Of a DNA stretch of 11,594 bases, positions 1 to 7,540 are shown one piece after another (positions within the stretch are counted from its first letter, which is position 1; every line of letters begins with the position of its first letter). Source of the DNA: DAOTVD01 sp034437075. GTDB lineage: Bacteria; Chloroflexota; Anaerolineae; Aggregatilineales; J027. The DNA is taken from the NCBI GenBank assembly GCA_034437075.1, contig DAOTVD010000338.1, positions 1-11,594 of the forward strand. Direction: 5' to 3'. A program made the translations under genes and the position numbers. The notes under the pieces were generated by a model, which saw only the letters and a program-made list of their open reading frames with translations, did not search any database and was not told the origin of the DNA.

Positions 1-1137
1 CTTTTGCTGATGTTTATTGCAGCGGCCTTGGGCGCGATTGCTATCCAACTCGCGATGGATGATGGGCCGAATGAAAACGATGTGATTACCGAATACATCG
101 GTATGCAGGTCATGCAGCAAGTCGGCGCGACCCAAACCGCCGAAGCGATCCCCACCGAAACGCTCCCGCCCAGCACGCCGTTGGCCACCCCCAGCCCGAC
201 CAACACGCTCCGCCCGCCGCCCACCTTTGAACCGCCCACGGCCACGGTTCCGCCGACTGACACACCCACGGTGACCCCCACGGCCACGCTCGACCTCGGC
301 GCCGACATCGAAGGCTTAATTGATCCGGCCACGGCCACGCCGCCCCCCGGCGCCACCGGTACGCCCGAATGCCAACCGCGCGAAGATTGGGAATTGCGCT
401 ATACCGTGCAGATTAACGATAGCTTGGCAACCATCGCAGAGCAATATAGCACCTTTGCCAGCGATTTAGCGCTGGGTAATTGCCTAGAAAATCCCAATTT
501 GATCGTGGAAGGTCAGGTTTTGCGCGTGCCCGGCCAGGCCCCGCCGCCCGTTGACCAGGTTGAATGTGTTACGTGGGAGGCCGTCACACCGTTTGACGGT
601 TCAGTTACGGTGCCGGGCAATAGCACCATCACGTTTAATTGGCGCGGGCCGGAATCCCCCCGCGCGTTGATCCGCATTAACCGTCCCGATGGCACCCAGT
701 TCGAAGATATGCTAGAACTACGCCAAAATTACACCATCAACGCGGTCGAGGAATTGCCTGGCGGCGGCACCTACACCTGGCAAATCGTGGCGCTGGACCT
801 GAACTTTCAACAGCTATGCGACCAGGGCGGGCCGTGGACATTCATTAAAGAATCCGGCCCGACCAATACACCCACCTGGACGCCCTCGCCCGCGCTGTTG
901 GTGGCGGCCTTTACGCAAGATGCCATCACAGGCCCGGCCCCGTTGACCGTGCAATTCATCAACCAGACCCAGGGCCAGGGCCTAACGTATAATTGGAATT
1001 TTGGCGACGGCAACACCAGCGCCGAACGCAACCCGCAATATACCTATGCCACAGCGGGCACCTTCGTTGTTACCCTGAATGTAACCGATCAATTCGGCCA
1101 GACAGGCTTCGCGACCTCGCTGGTGGTCGTGCAGTAA
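1..1137 (+). CDS. Membrane-anchored LysM and PKD domain protein (5' end cut by window edge)
   Basis: The reading frame is open to the first base, so the N-terminus is probably missing; the first usable starts are TTG at 4 and ATG at 10. Counting from TTG at 4, residues 2-17 are a hydrophobic segment (signal anchor or membrane helix). Residues 48-120 are a Thr/Pro-rich linker. Residues about 131-177 form one LysM module (starts YTVQINDSLATIA, ends LRVPG), a fold that binds N-acetylglucosamine-containing glycans such as peptidoglycan. Residues 185-282 look like an Ig-like beta region (ends in TYTWQIVALD). Residues 300-377 are a PKD domain with the typical WNFGDGNTS motif and a YTYATAGTFVVTL strand. 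Cys123/Cys160 and Cys188/Cys272 could form disulfides. I infer an exported, cell-envelope-associated protein of unknown exact role. There is no catalytic domain. It ends four bases before the convergent Nif11 gene, with no terminator visible between them. Confidence 0.85.
   Translation, partial: LLLMFIAAALGAIAIQLAMDDGPNENDVITEYIGMQVMQQVGATQTAEAIPTETLPPSTPLATPSPTNTLRPPPTFEPPTATVPPTDTPTVTPTATLDLGADIEGLIDPATATPPPGATGTPECQPREDWELRYTVQINDSLATIAEQYSTFASDLALGNCLENPNLIVEGQVLRVPGQAPPPVDQVECVTWEAVTPFDGSVTVPGNSTITFNWRGPESPRALIRINRPDGTQFEDMLELRQNYTINAVEELPGGGTYTWQIVALDLNFQQLCDQGGPWTFIKESGPTNTPTWTPSPALLVAAFTQDAITGPAPLTVQFINQTQGQGLTYNWNFGDGNTSAERNPQYTYATAGTFVVTLNVTDQFGQTGFATSLVVVQ
235..339 (+). repeat. Degenerate short repeats encoding the Thr/Pro-rich linker
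   Basis: The 12-mer CCCACGGCCACG occurs at 235-246 and 277-288, and its last 11 bases recur at 329-339. All copies lie inside the LysM-PKD gene and encode Pro-Thr-Ala-Thr-like units. This is coding low complexity of the kind seen in linkers of exported proteins. It is not a mobile or CRISPR repeat. Such stretches may vary in length between strains. Confidence 0.5.
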
Positions 1138-1141
1138 TCGA

Positions 1142-1375
1142 CTATTTGCACAAGTTGCGCAAGAGATCATTCAGTTGGGAGGCAGCAACCGCGTCCTGAC
1201 GATACAGCGCGGCGATTTCGTCTCCGCTAAAGCGATAGCCATTTTCCCCGGCAAAACGAGCCAGTTCTTCCAGGGTCGGCGGGCTGGCATGTGCCCATGC
1301 ATGTTCAATACGCTGCAATAGCGGGCCACCTTCGGCCAGGCGTTCCAGAAATAAACGTGCACGGTTGTTTTGCAT
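1142..1375 (-). CDS. Small Nif11-domain protein (77 aa)
   Basis: Residues about 5-58 match the Nif11 domain pattern: an amphipathic start (RARLFLERLAEGG), a middle helix with PPTLEELARFA, then the hallmark ENGYRFSGDEIAAL, which resembles the family's 'G-aromatic-x-F-(S/T)-x-x-E' end. Nif11 domains occur as small stand-alone proteins of unknown role and as leader regions of ribosomally made, modified peptides. The usual Gly-Gly cleavage motif is missing; the tail after the domain is short and ends in Leu-Cys-Lys. A leader-like reading, with AVAA at 62-65 as a cleavage site, is possible but weak. The start at 1375 is chosen because AAAGGAG (plus-strand 1382-1388) sits six bases upstream. The frame stays open further upstream to 1540, but those residues look like translated non-coding DNA and contain the promoter-like sequence. 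No modification enzyme or transporter lies nearby. It is divergent from treZ. Confidence 0.75.
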   Translation of the reverse strand: MQNNRARLFLERLAEGGPLLQRIEHAWAHASPPTLEELARFAGENGYRFSGDEIAALYRQDAVAASQLNDLLRNLCK

Positions 1376-1381
1376 GGGTGT

Positions 1382-1388
1382 CTCCTTT
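1382..1388 (-). promoter_or_regulatory. Shine-Dalgarno site of the Nif11 gene
   Basis: On the minus strand AAAGGAG lies six bases before the ATG at 1375. It decides between this start and the longer open frame that runs up to 1540. Confidence 0.7.
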
Positions 1389-1435
1389 GGGCTGTCACCA
1401 CCTGATGACAACGTTAATTTTTTAAGCTTTTCTCT

Positions 1436-1441
1436 ATTATA
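1436..1441 (-). promoter_or_regulatory. Possible -10 box of the Nif11 gene
   Basis: Read on the minus strand this is a perfect TATAAT in the AT-rich spacer. It would place the transcription start near 1429 and give a leader of about 50 bases with a good ribosome binding site. No good -35 hexamer is found 16-18 bases upstream, so the call rests on the -10 box alone. Confidence 0.35.
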
Positions 1442-1545
1442 TGACAACCATCGCCGTTTGTGGGCATTGTTTAGGCATTTTGATCCAGTTTTAACGCCTA
1501 CAGTGGCTTGCACCAAGCCCCCGAACATGCTAAGTTCCAAACGTT

Positions 1546-3402
1546 ATGACACACCAACCTTTACCAGAACTCGGCGCCCGGCCCCGCGAAGGGGGCGGCA
1601 CAGACTTTCGCGTCTGGGCGCCGCAATGCGAAGCGGTCGCGCTCTTTCTGCCCGACCATGACTTAACCTTGACCATGCAAACCGAAGCGGATGGCTATTT
1701 CGCGGTCTATGCCCCGGATGCCAACCCTGGCACGCGCTATGTCTTTCGGCTGGATGGCGAAAAAGACCGCCCCGACCCCGCCAGCCGTAGTCAACCAGAC
1801 GGCGTGCATGCCGCGTCCGAAGTGCTCGCGCTGGATTACGACTGGCAGCATGCGACGTTTACGCCGCCTAGCTTGCGCAACAGCGTCTTTTATGAACTCC
1901 ATGTCGGCACGTTTACGCCCGAAGGCACGTTCGAGGCCATCATCCCGCATCTAGCGCGCCTGCGCGACCTAGGCATCACGAGCTTGCAACTGATGCCCGT
2001 GGTGGGCTTCCCTGGCGCGCGCAACTGGGGCTACGACGGCGTGAATCTTTACGCACCGCATCCGGCCTACGGGGGCGCGCGCGGCTTGCAACGCCTCATC
2101 GATGCTGCCCACGGCGCGGGGTTGGCTGTTTATCTGGACGCGGTCTATAACCATCTCGGGCCAGAAGGCAACTATCTATGGGACTACGGCCCATACTTCA
2201 CCCATCGGTATGCCTCGCCCTGGGGCGAAAGCGTGAACTTGGACGGCCCACATAGCGACCACGTGCGCCATTTTTTCATCCAGAACGCACTCTATTGGTT
2301 GGAGCATTTTCGCGTGGATGGGTTCCGGTTTGATGCCACGCACGCCCTGCTGGATTTTTCCGCCTACCCATTTATGGAAGCGCTGACGGAAGCCATTAAT
2401 GAATGGGCCGCCGCCCATAATCGGCATGTGCATTGCATCGCGGAAAACGACCGCAGCGACCCAGCCCTGACCCGACCTCGCGACGCGGGCGGCTCGGGCA
2501 TGCAGGCCCAATGGCTGGACGACATGCACCATATTTTGCATGTGGCCCTGACCGGGGAAAACGATGGCTATTACGCGGATTATGCTGACATGGGTCTGAT
2601 GGCGAAAATCATGCGCGACCGTTTCGCCTATACCGGGGAATATTCCCCCGCGCGGCGACGGCGCCACGGACGCTCCGCCGAAGCGTTGCCCGCCGACCGC
2701 TTCATCGCGAATGTGCAAACCCACGACCAAGTCGGCAATCGTATGCTGGGCGAACGCCTGAACGGATTAACGGATTTCGATGGGCTGAAGCTGGCCGCCG
2801 GGTTGCTTTGCACCGCGCCGTTTACGCCACTGCTGTTCATGGGCCAGGAATACGCCGAGCCCGCGCCGTTTTTGTATTTCGTCTCGCATGGTGATCCCGG
2901 TTTGGTGCAGGCTGTGCAACAGGGCCGCGCGGAAGAATTCGCGGATTTTGAATGGCGCGGCGAGCCGCCCGATCCACAAAGCGAAAACACCTTCGCGCGC
3001 TGCAAGCTCGATCATCCCCTGCGGGACACACCCCCCCACAGCACAATCTACGCCCTCTACCAGACCTTACTCGCCCTGCGCCACAACCACCCCGCCCTGC
3101 GCAACCCCGCCCCAGCCGATACGGTCATCACGGCAGAGGGGCCCATGCTGGCCCTGGATCGCTACGCAGGGGCAGCCCGCGCGCGGATCGTCTTCAACTT
3201 TGCGACATCCGAACCGGGCACGCTCGATTTACCGGATAAGGAAGACTGGCATCTCTGGCTGGATAGCTGCGGGGGGCGTTGGCGCGGCGAGGATACGCCC
3301 CAGCCCACGGCACCCGACACCTTCGCCCCCGGCAAGTCCCAGGCCATCACTTTGCCCCCTAAAAGCTTTGTCATCTATCATTTTCAGGAGGCTACACCAT
3401 GA
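1546..3402 (+). CDS. treZ: Malto-oligosyltrehalose trehalohydrolase (618 aa)
   Basis: This cytoplasmic GH13 enzyme hydrolyses the bond next to the trehalose end of maltooligosyl-trehalose, releasing free trehalose. It is the second step of the TreY-TreZ route from glycogen or malto-oligosaccharides. Residues 16-75 form the N-terminal beta domain (GTDFRVWAP start). The (beta/alpha)8 barrel begins near 113 (SVFYELHVGTF) and contains NWGYDGVNLYAPHPAYGG, typical of TreZ and branching enzymes. The catalytic residues are visible: nucleophile Asp263 in DGFRFDATHAL, acid/base Glu300 in IAENDRSDP, and Asp394 in THDQVGNR. FMGQEYAEPAPFLYF (431-445) and a C-terminal beta domain follow. The length is normal for the family. 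The start is the first ATG after an in-frame TAA at 1531, and the conserved domain begins soon after it. No Shine-Dalgarno sequence precedes this ATG. The gene overlaps treY by ATGA. The frequent neighbour treX (debranching enzyme) is absent here. Confidence 0.96.
   Translation: MTHQPLPELGARPREGGGTDFRVWAPQCEAVALFLPDHDLTLTMQTEADGYFAVYAPDANPGTRYVFRLDGEKDRPDPASRSQPDGVHAASEVLALDYDWQHATFTPPSLRNSVFYELHVGTFTPEGTFEAIIPHLARLRDLGITSLQLMPVVGFPGARNWGYDGVNLYAPHPAYGGARGLQRLIDAAHGAGLAVYLDAVYNHLGPEGNYLWDYGPYFTHRYASPWGESVNLDGPHSDHVRHFFIQNALYWLEHFRVDGFRFDATHALLDFSAYPFMEALTEAINEWAAAHNRHVHCIAENDRSDPALTRPRDAGGSGMQAQWLDDMHHILHVALTGENDGYYADYADMGLMAKIMRDRFAYTGEYSPARRRRHGRSAEALPADRFIANVQTHDQVGNRMLGERLNGLTDFDGLKLAAGLLCTAPFTPLLFMGQEYAEPAPFLYFVSHGDPGLVQAVQQGRAEEFADFEWRGEPPDPQSENTFARCKLDHPLRDTPPHSTIYALYQTLLALRHNHPALRNPAPADTVITAEGPMLALDRYAGAARARIVFNFATSEPGTLDLPDKEDWHLWLDSCGGRWRGEDTPQPTAPDTFAPGKSQAITLPPKSFVIYHFQEATP
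3386..3390 (+). promoter_or_regulatory. Shine-Dalgarno site of treY inside the treZ end
   Basis: AGGAG lies eight bases before the treY ATG at 3399 and within the last codons of treZ. Together with the ATGA stop/start overlap it supports coupled translation of the two enzymes. It also supports this TreY start. Confidence 0.7.
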
Positions 3403-6383
3403 GCGACCCAAGCGCCCCAACGGCCAGCATGGCCGACGAGATCGAGGCCGTGCTGCAAAAGATTCTGGTGCGGCCCCGCCTGCCCCATGCCACGTACCGC
3501 CTGCAATTCAACGCCGATTTTACCTTTCAGGACGCACAAGCTTTAGTGGGTTACCTGGCTACCCTGGGCATTACCGACCTCTACGCCTCGCCCTTGTTCA
3601 AGCCGCGATCTAGCAGCAGCCACGGCTATGATATTGTCGATTACAACGAATTTAACCCCAAGCTGGGCAGCCTAGAAGACTTCGATGCGCTGCACACGAA
3701 CCTAGCCGAGCATCAAATGGGTATTTTGCTGGACATCGTGCCCAACCATATGGGCATCGGCACCGAGAACACCTGGTGGACGGATGTGCTGAAGCAAGGC
3801 CCGGCCTCGGAATACGCGCGCTACTTTGATATTGATTGGTTCCCGCAGAATCGTTCGCTGGATAATAAGGTGCTGTTGCCCATTCTGGGCGACCATTACG
3901 GGCGCGTGCTGGAAAACGGCGAACTGAAATTGGTGCATTGGGATGGCGACTTCTATCTGCACTACTACGAGCACCAGTTCCCCATCACGCCGGAAAGCTA
4001 CGCCATGGTGTTGCAACGCGCCCTAGAACGCATGCTAGAAGCCAACGAACACGAAGAATGGATGGAAATGAAACTATCCAGCATCGTCTGGTCGCTGGCG
4101 AACTTGCCCCCCTTCACCAGCCGGGATGACGAAGACTTGGCTATCCGTAAACGCGAACAGATTATCGAACGCTGGCATATGCTGGAACTCCACAGCGAAA
4201 GCGAAGCCTTTCGCGCGGCCCTGGACGCCGCCCTGGAAGATTTCAACGGCACGCCCGGCGAGCCCGACACCTTCGACGCCCTGGATGCATTGCTGGCCGT
4301 GCAACCCTATCGCCTCTCTTATTGGCGCGTGGCCACGGATGAAATCAATTATCGGCGTTTTTTCGACATCAACGATATGGCGGCCATCCGCATTGAGGAA
4401 CGCGAAGTTCTGGCCACTACGCATAGCCTGACCATCCAACTCTTGGCGCAGGGCAAGGTGCGCGGCCTGCGCGTGGATCATCCTGACGGCCTATGGGACC
4501 CCGAACTCTATTTCTGGCGCTTACAAGAGATGTATTTGCTAGGCGTCCTGAAAGAACAACTCGGTATCGAACTCGATAGTCATCCGCTGATAACGGAAAA
4601 GCTTTACGCGCTGCAACAAAGCGACGAAGACGCCTGGCCGGTTTACGTGGTCGCCGAGAAAATCCTTTCCGAAACCGAGCCCTTGCCGGAATCCTGGGCG
4701 GTGTATGGCACCACGGGCTATAACTTCATGTATATTGTGAATAACGTGCTGGTGGACACCGAACAAAAGACCGCCTTCACCGACCTGTATCACGACTTTA
4801 TCGGCGGCCCGGTCGATTTTGATGAACTGCTCGACCGCTCCAAGAAACAGATCATCACCCAAACGCTGAATAGCGAACTAGAAGCGCGCAGCACCCAACT
4901 GGCCCGCATCGTGGAAAGCAACCGCCGCTACCGGGGCTTTACGCGCAGCAGCTTATCCTTCGCCATGAGCGAATTCATGGCCGCGTTCGGCATTTATCGC
5001 ACCTACATCACCCTGCGCGACACCGTCAGCGAACGCGACCGTGAATACATCGAAGAAGCCGCCCGCACGGCTAGCGCGCGCAATCCGCTGGCCAACGCGA
5101 GCGTCTTCGAATTCCTGCGCGATATTTTACTGATGGAAAATTGGGACGAGTTCGCCCCCGAAAGCCAGCAAGAGCTTTACGAATTCGTGATGAAGTTCCA
5201 GCAAATGACCGGCCCCGTCACCGCCAAAAGCCTAGAAGACACGGCCTTTTACATCTACAACCGCCTGACCGCCCTGAATGAAGTCGGTGGCCATCCAGAA
5301 TATTTCGGGCGCACGGTAGGACACTTCCACGAGTTCATCGACCAAAACACCTTCCCTTATGCCATGCTTTCGACCTCCACGCACGACACCAAACGCAGCG
5401 AAGACGTGCGCGCGCGGATTAACGTCCTATCCGAAATGCCGGAAGACTGGCAAACCCATATCCAACGCTGGGCGGAGATCAACGCCGGGGCCAAAACCAA
5501 GATCGATGGCAAACCCGCGCCCTCCCCCAATGACGAATATCTGATTTACCAAACGCTACTGGGCGCTTTCCCTGACGAAGGCGATAGCGAAACCTTCCGC
5601 CAGCGGCTATACGGGTATATGCAAAAGGCCATCAACGAAGCCAAAGTCCATAGTACATGGATCAACACCAATCGACCCTACGCCCAGGCCATCGAACACT
5701 TTATCGCCGGAGCGCTGGATAACCCGACTTTCCGTGAGTCGTTCGACCCCTTCCAGCAACGTGTCGCCTACTTCGGGCGCTTCAATTCGCTGACCCAAAC
5801 AACGCTTAAGCTGACCGTGCCCGGCATCCCCGATATTTACCAAGGCAACGAACTATGGGACTTCAGCTTGGTTGACCCCGACAACCGCCGCCCGGTGGAT
5901 TACGACAAACGGCGCGCCCTGCTGGACGACCTAATCGCCCTGGAAACCGACAACCGGGCCGGGCTCATCCCGCGCCTGATGAACGACCTCAGTGATGGCG
6001 CGGTTAAGCTCTACATCATTTATCGCTTATTAAATATGCGCCGCGAGCATCCCGAACTCTTTTTGGACGCCGACTATATCCCGCTATCGATTCAGGGTGC
6101 CAAGGCGCGGCATGCCTTGGGCTTCGTGCGCCGAAACGAAAACACCGCCTTATTGGTCATCGTCCCGCGCCTAGTGCATAGCTTGATGGGGGGCCAACAA
6201 ACGCCCCCGCTAGGTGAACATGCCTGGGGCGGCACGTACATCGAACTGCCCAAGGACATAAAAATGCTGAGCTTCGAGAATGTCTTCACCGGGCAGGCGC
6301 TCTCGCGCACCGTGGGGGATGATGCGCTAGTGGCCGAAGCCTTGGTCGAATTTCCGGTGGGGGTCTATCTGGGGCAAGGTTAA
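3399..6383 (+). CDS. treY: Malto-oligosyltrehalose synthase (994 aa)
   Basis: TreY is a cytoplasmic GH13 isomerase that turns the reducing-end alpha-1,4 bond of malto-oligosaccharides into the alpha,alpha-1,1 bond of trehalose, giving the substrate of TreZ. The barrel starts at residues 29-36 (PHATYRLQF) and shows ASPLFKPRSSSSHGYD (63-78) and DIVPNHM (112-118). The catalytic residues are nucleophile Asp360 in RVDHPDG, acid/base Glu420 in YVVAEKIL, and Asp663 in the TreY hallmark STHDTKRSEDVRARI. The conserved PGIPDIYQGNELW and DPDNRRPVDY motifs lie at 808-835. At 994 residues it is longer than the well-studied enzymes (roughly 700-830). The extra length appears spread through the region after residue 430 and the C-terminal part rather than added as a separate domain. 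It starts in an ATGA overlap with treZ. Its TAA overlaps the stop codon of the convergent kinase gene. Confidence 0.96.
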   Translation: MSDPSAPTASMADEIEAVLQKILVRPRLPHATYRLQFNADFTFQDAQALVGYLATLGITDLYASPLFKPRSSSSHGYDIVDYNEFNPKLGSLEDFDALHTNLAEHQMGILLDIVPNHMGIGTENTWWTDVLKQGPASEYARYFDIDWFPQNRSLDNKVLLPILGDHYGRVLENGELKLVHWDGDFYLHYYEHQFPITPESYAMVLQRALERMLEANEHEEWMEMKLSSIVWSLANLPPFTSRDDEDLAIRKREQIIERWHMLELHSESEAFRAALDAALEDFNGTPGEPDTFDALDALLAVQPYRLSYWRVATDEINYRRFFDINDMAAIRIEEREVLATTHSLTIQLLAQGKVRGLRVDHPDGLWDPELYFWRLQEMYLLGVLKEQLGIELDSHPLITEKLYALQQSDEDAWPVYVVAEKILSETEPLPESWAVYGTTGYNFMYIVNNVLVDTEQKTAFTDLYHDFIGGPVDFDELLDRSKKQIITQTLNSELEARSTQLARIVESNRRYRGFTRSSLSFAMSEFMAAFGIYRTYITLRDTVSERDREYIEEAARTASARNPLANASVFEFLRDILLMENWDEFAPESQQELYEFVMKFQQMTGPVTAKSLEDTAFYIYNRLTALNEVGGHPEYFGRTVGHFHEFIDQNTFPYAMLSTSTHDTKRSEDVRARINVLSEMPEDWQTHIQRWAEINAGAKTKIDGKPAPSPNDEYLIYQTLLGAFPDEGDSETFRQRLYGYMQKAINEAKVHSTWINTNRPYAQAIEHFIAGALDNPTFRESFDPFQQRVAYFGRFNSLTQTTLKLTVPGIPDIYQGNELWDFSLVDPDNRRPVDYDKRRALLDDLIALETDNRAGLIPRLMNDLSDGAVKLYIIYRLLNMRREHPELFLDADYIPLSIQGAKARHALGFVRRNENTALLVIVPRLVHSLMGGQQTPPLGEHAWGGTYIELPKDIKMLSFENVFTGQALSRTVGDDALVAEALVEFPVGVYLGQG

Positions 6384-7516
6384 GCACCATTCAGCGGTAT
6401 CATCACCGTGAAGATCGAACCGACCCCGACTTCGCTTTCGACCACCACAGTACCATGATGCTGGGTGACGATAGCCTTCACAATCGCCATGCCCAGCCCC
6501 GTCCCGGTTTGTAAACGATGGCTGGTGCGGTCGACGCGATAGAATTTTTCAAAGATGTGGGGCAAAGCATCTTCCGGGATGCCGATGCCATTATCGCTCA
6601 CCCACATCACCGCTCGGTCGCCATCTTGCGCGCCGCCAAGCTCTACCCAACCGCCCGGTTCGTTATACTTGATGGCGTTGGACAAGAGATTCTGCAAGAC
6701 ATGTTCAAAACGATTAACGGCCAAATGCACGGTAACATCGGGGTTGGGCGCGGCCAAGCGTAGGGTGATATTTTTTTCGCTGGCCTGCAGCGCGACTTCT
6801 TCCAAGTTGACTTCCAGATAGCGCGCCAGGCTGACGGGCTCTAAGCGCAACGATGTATCCGTCTCCGCTGCGGCTAAATCCAGCACATCATTAATGAGGC
6901 GGCGCATTTTCTCGGTGCCGCGCTCGATGTAATTCAGGTAGCGCTCGCCTTTCTCGGCCAGCGCGGGCTTTTGGTCGAACAGCAGACGCAAAAATTCCGA
7001 CCCAGCCACGATCGTCCCAAGGGGATTTTTGAGATCATGCGAGACCATGCGCAAGACTTCATCTTTTAACTGGCTGATCTGTTGCAAATGCGAAATTTGC
7101 TCGGCTTGTAGCTGAGCAATTTCACGTTGGCGCTGCCGCAGGGATAAATGCGTTGCCACCCGCGCAAGGACTTCGGCACTGCGAAACGGCTTGGTGATGT
7201 AGTCCACCCCACCAACATCAAACGCACGCAGTTTATCGTCCGTAGCATCTAGCGCGCTGATAAAAATAACGGGCACATCGGCCAGGGCGGGGTCGGCTTT
7301 GAGTTGCGTACAAACTTCGTAGCCGTCCATTTCGGGCATGCGCACATCCAGCAATATCAGGTCGGGCGGGGCGCTACGGGCGGCTTCCAGAGCATAAGCG
7401 CCACTGGTGGTGGGGCGCACCTGGTACCCGCTTTTATGTAAAATCCCCGCTAATAATTGGATATTAGCGGGTGTATCGTCAACAATCAGAATATTCGGGA
7501 CATCGGCAGTAAACAT
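6380..7516 (-). CDS. Receiver-histidine kinase (REC-HisKA-HATPase), 378 aa
   Basis: This is a soluble signalling protein with a receiver domain in front of a kinase core and no membrane segment. REC spans residues 8-123: acidic pair Asp13/Asp14, phospho-accepting Asp57 in LILLDVRMPEMDGYE, Ser87, and Lys109 in ITKPF. A heptad-like helix (125-155) links it to HisKA, with phospho-His160 in MVSHDLKNPLG. HATPase_c follows: N box with Asn280 in NLLSNAIKYN, G1 DNGIGIP (308-314), F box IFEKFYRVD, and G2 GTGLGMAIVK. All residues needed for activity are present. With no sensor of its own, it presumably takes its input through phosphorylation of Asp57, and the upstream hybrid kinase is the obvious candidate. 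The two genes are co-directional with a 24-base gap; GAAGG lies three bases before this ATG. No DNA-binding or HPt domain is attached. The 3' end overlaps treY by four bases. Confidence 0.93.
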   Translation of the reverse strand: MFTADVPNILIVDDTPANIQLLAGILHKSGYQVRPTTSGAYALEAARSAPPDLILLDVRMPEMDGYEVCTQLKADPALADVPVIFISALDATDDKLRAFDVGGVDYITKPFRSAEVLARVATHLSLRQRQREIAQLQAEQISHLQQISQLKDEVLRMVSHDLKNPLGTIVAGSEFLRLLFDQKPALAEKGERYLNYIERGTEKMRRLINDVLDLAAAETDTSLRLEPVSLARYLEVNLEEVALQASEKNITLRLAAPNPDVTVHLAVNRFEHVLQNLLSNAIKYNEPGGWVELGGAQDGDRAVMWVSDNGIGIPEDALPHIFEKFYRVDRTSHRLQTGTGLGMAIVKAIVTQHHGTVVVESEVGVGSIFTVMIPLNGA

Positions 7517-7540
7517 AGACCTTCACTTTTCTAGGTATTC

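Larger units (their letters stand above)
1376..1545. promoter_or_regulatory. Divergent intergenic region between the Nif11 gene and treZ
   Basis: This 170-base spacer is clearly AT-richer than its surroundings, especially 1411-1443, as expected for a region with promoters in both directions. On the minus strand it contains a perfect TATAAT (listed separately). It also holds the inverted repeat TGTCA-N8-TGACA (1393-1410), inside the predicted leader of the Nif11 mRNA, and two copies of ATGACAAC (1405-1412 and 1441-1448). For treZ no convincing promoter is seen: TTGCAC at 1508-1513 with TAAGTT at 1531-1536 is only a weak match. An in-frame TAA at 1531 fixes the treZ start downstream of it. No operator can be assigned to a known regulator. 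Confidence 0.5.

Noticed and set aside
1376..1540. N-terminal extension of the Nif11 protein by 55 residues
   Set aside because: The extension would be read through an AT-rich promoter-like region, while a good ribosome binding site sits before the ATG at 1375, exactly where the domain begins.
2176..2730. Long minus-strand open frame of 184 codons inside treZ
   Set aside because: It lies wholly opposite catalytic-barrel codons of treZ, shows no recognisable domain, and is the usual antisense shadow in GC-rich DNA.
2888..3613. Plus-strand open frame of 241 codons bridging treZ and treY
   Set aside because: It is out of frame with both well-supported enzymes and rich in Arg/Pro/Ser, as expected for a shifted frame of GC-rich coding DNA.
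6384..6412. CGGT-N6-ACCG hairpin just past treY as a terminator
   Set aside because: The stem is only four base pairs, has no T-run and lies within kinase codons.
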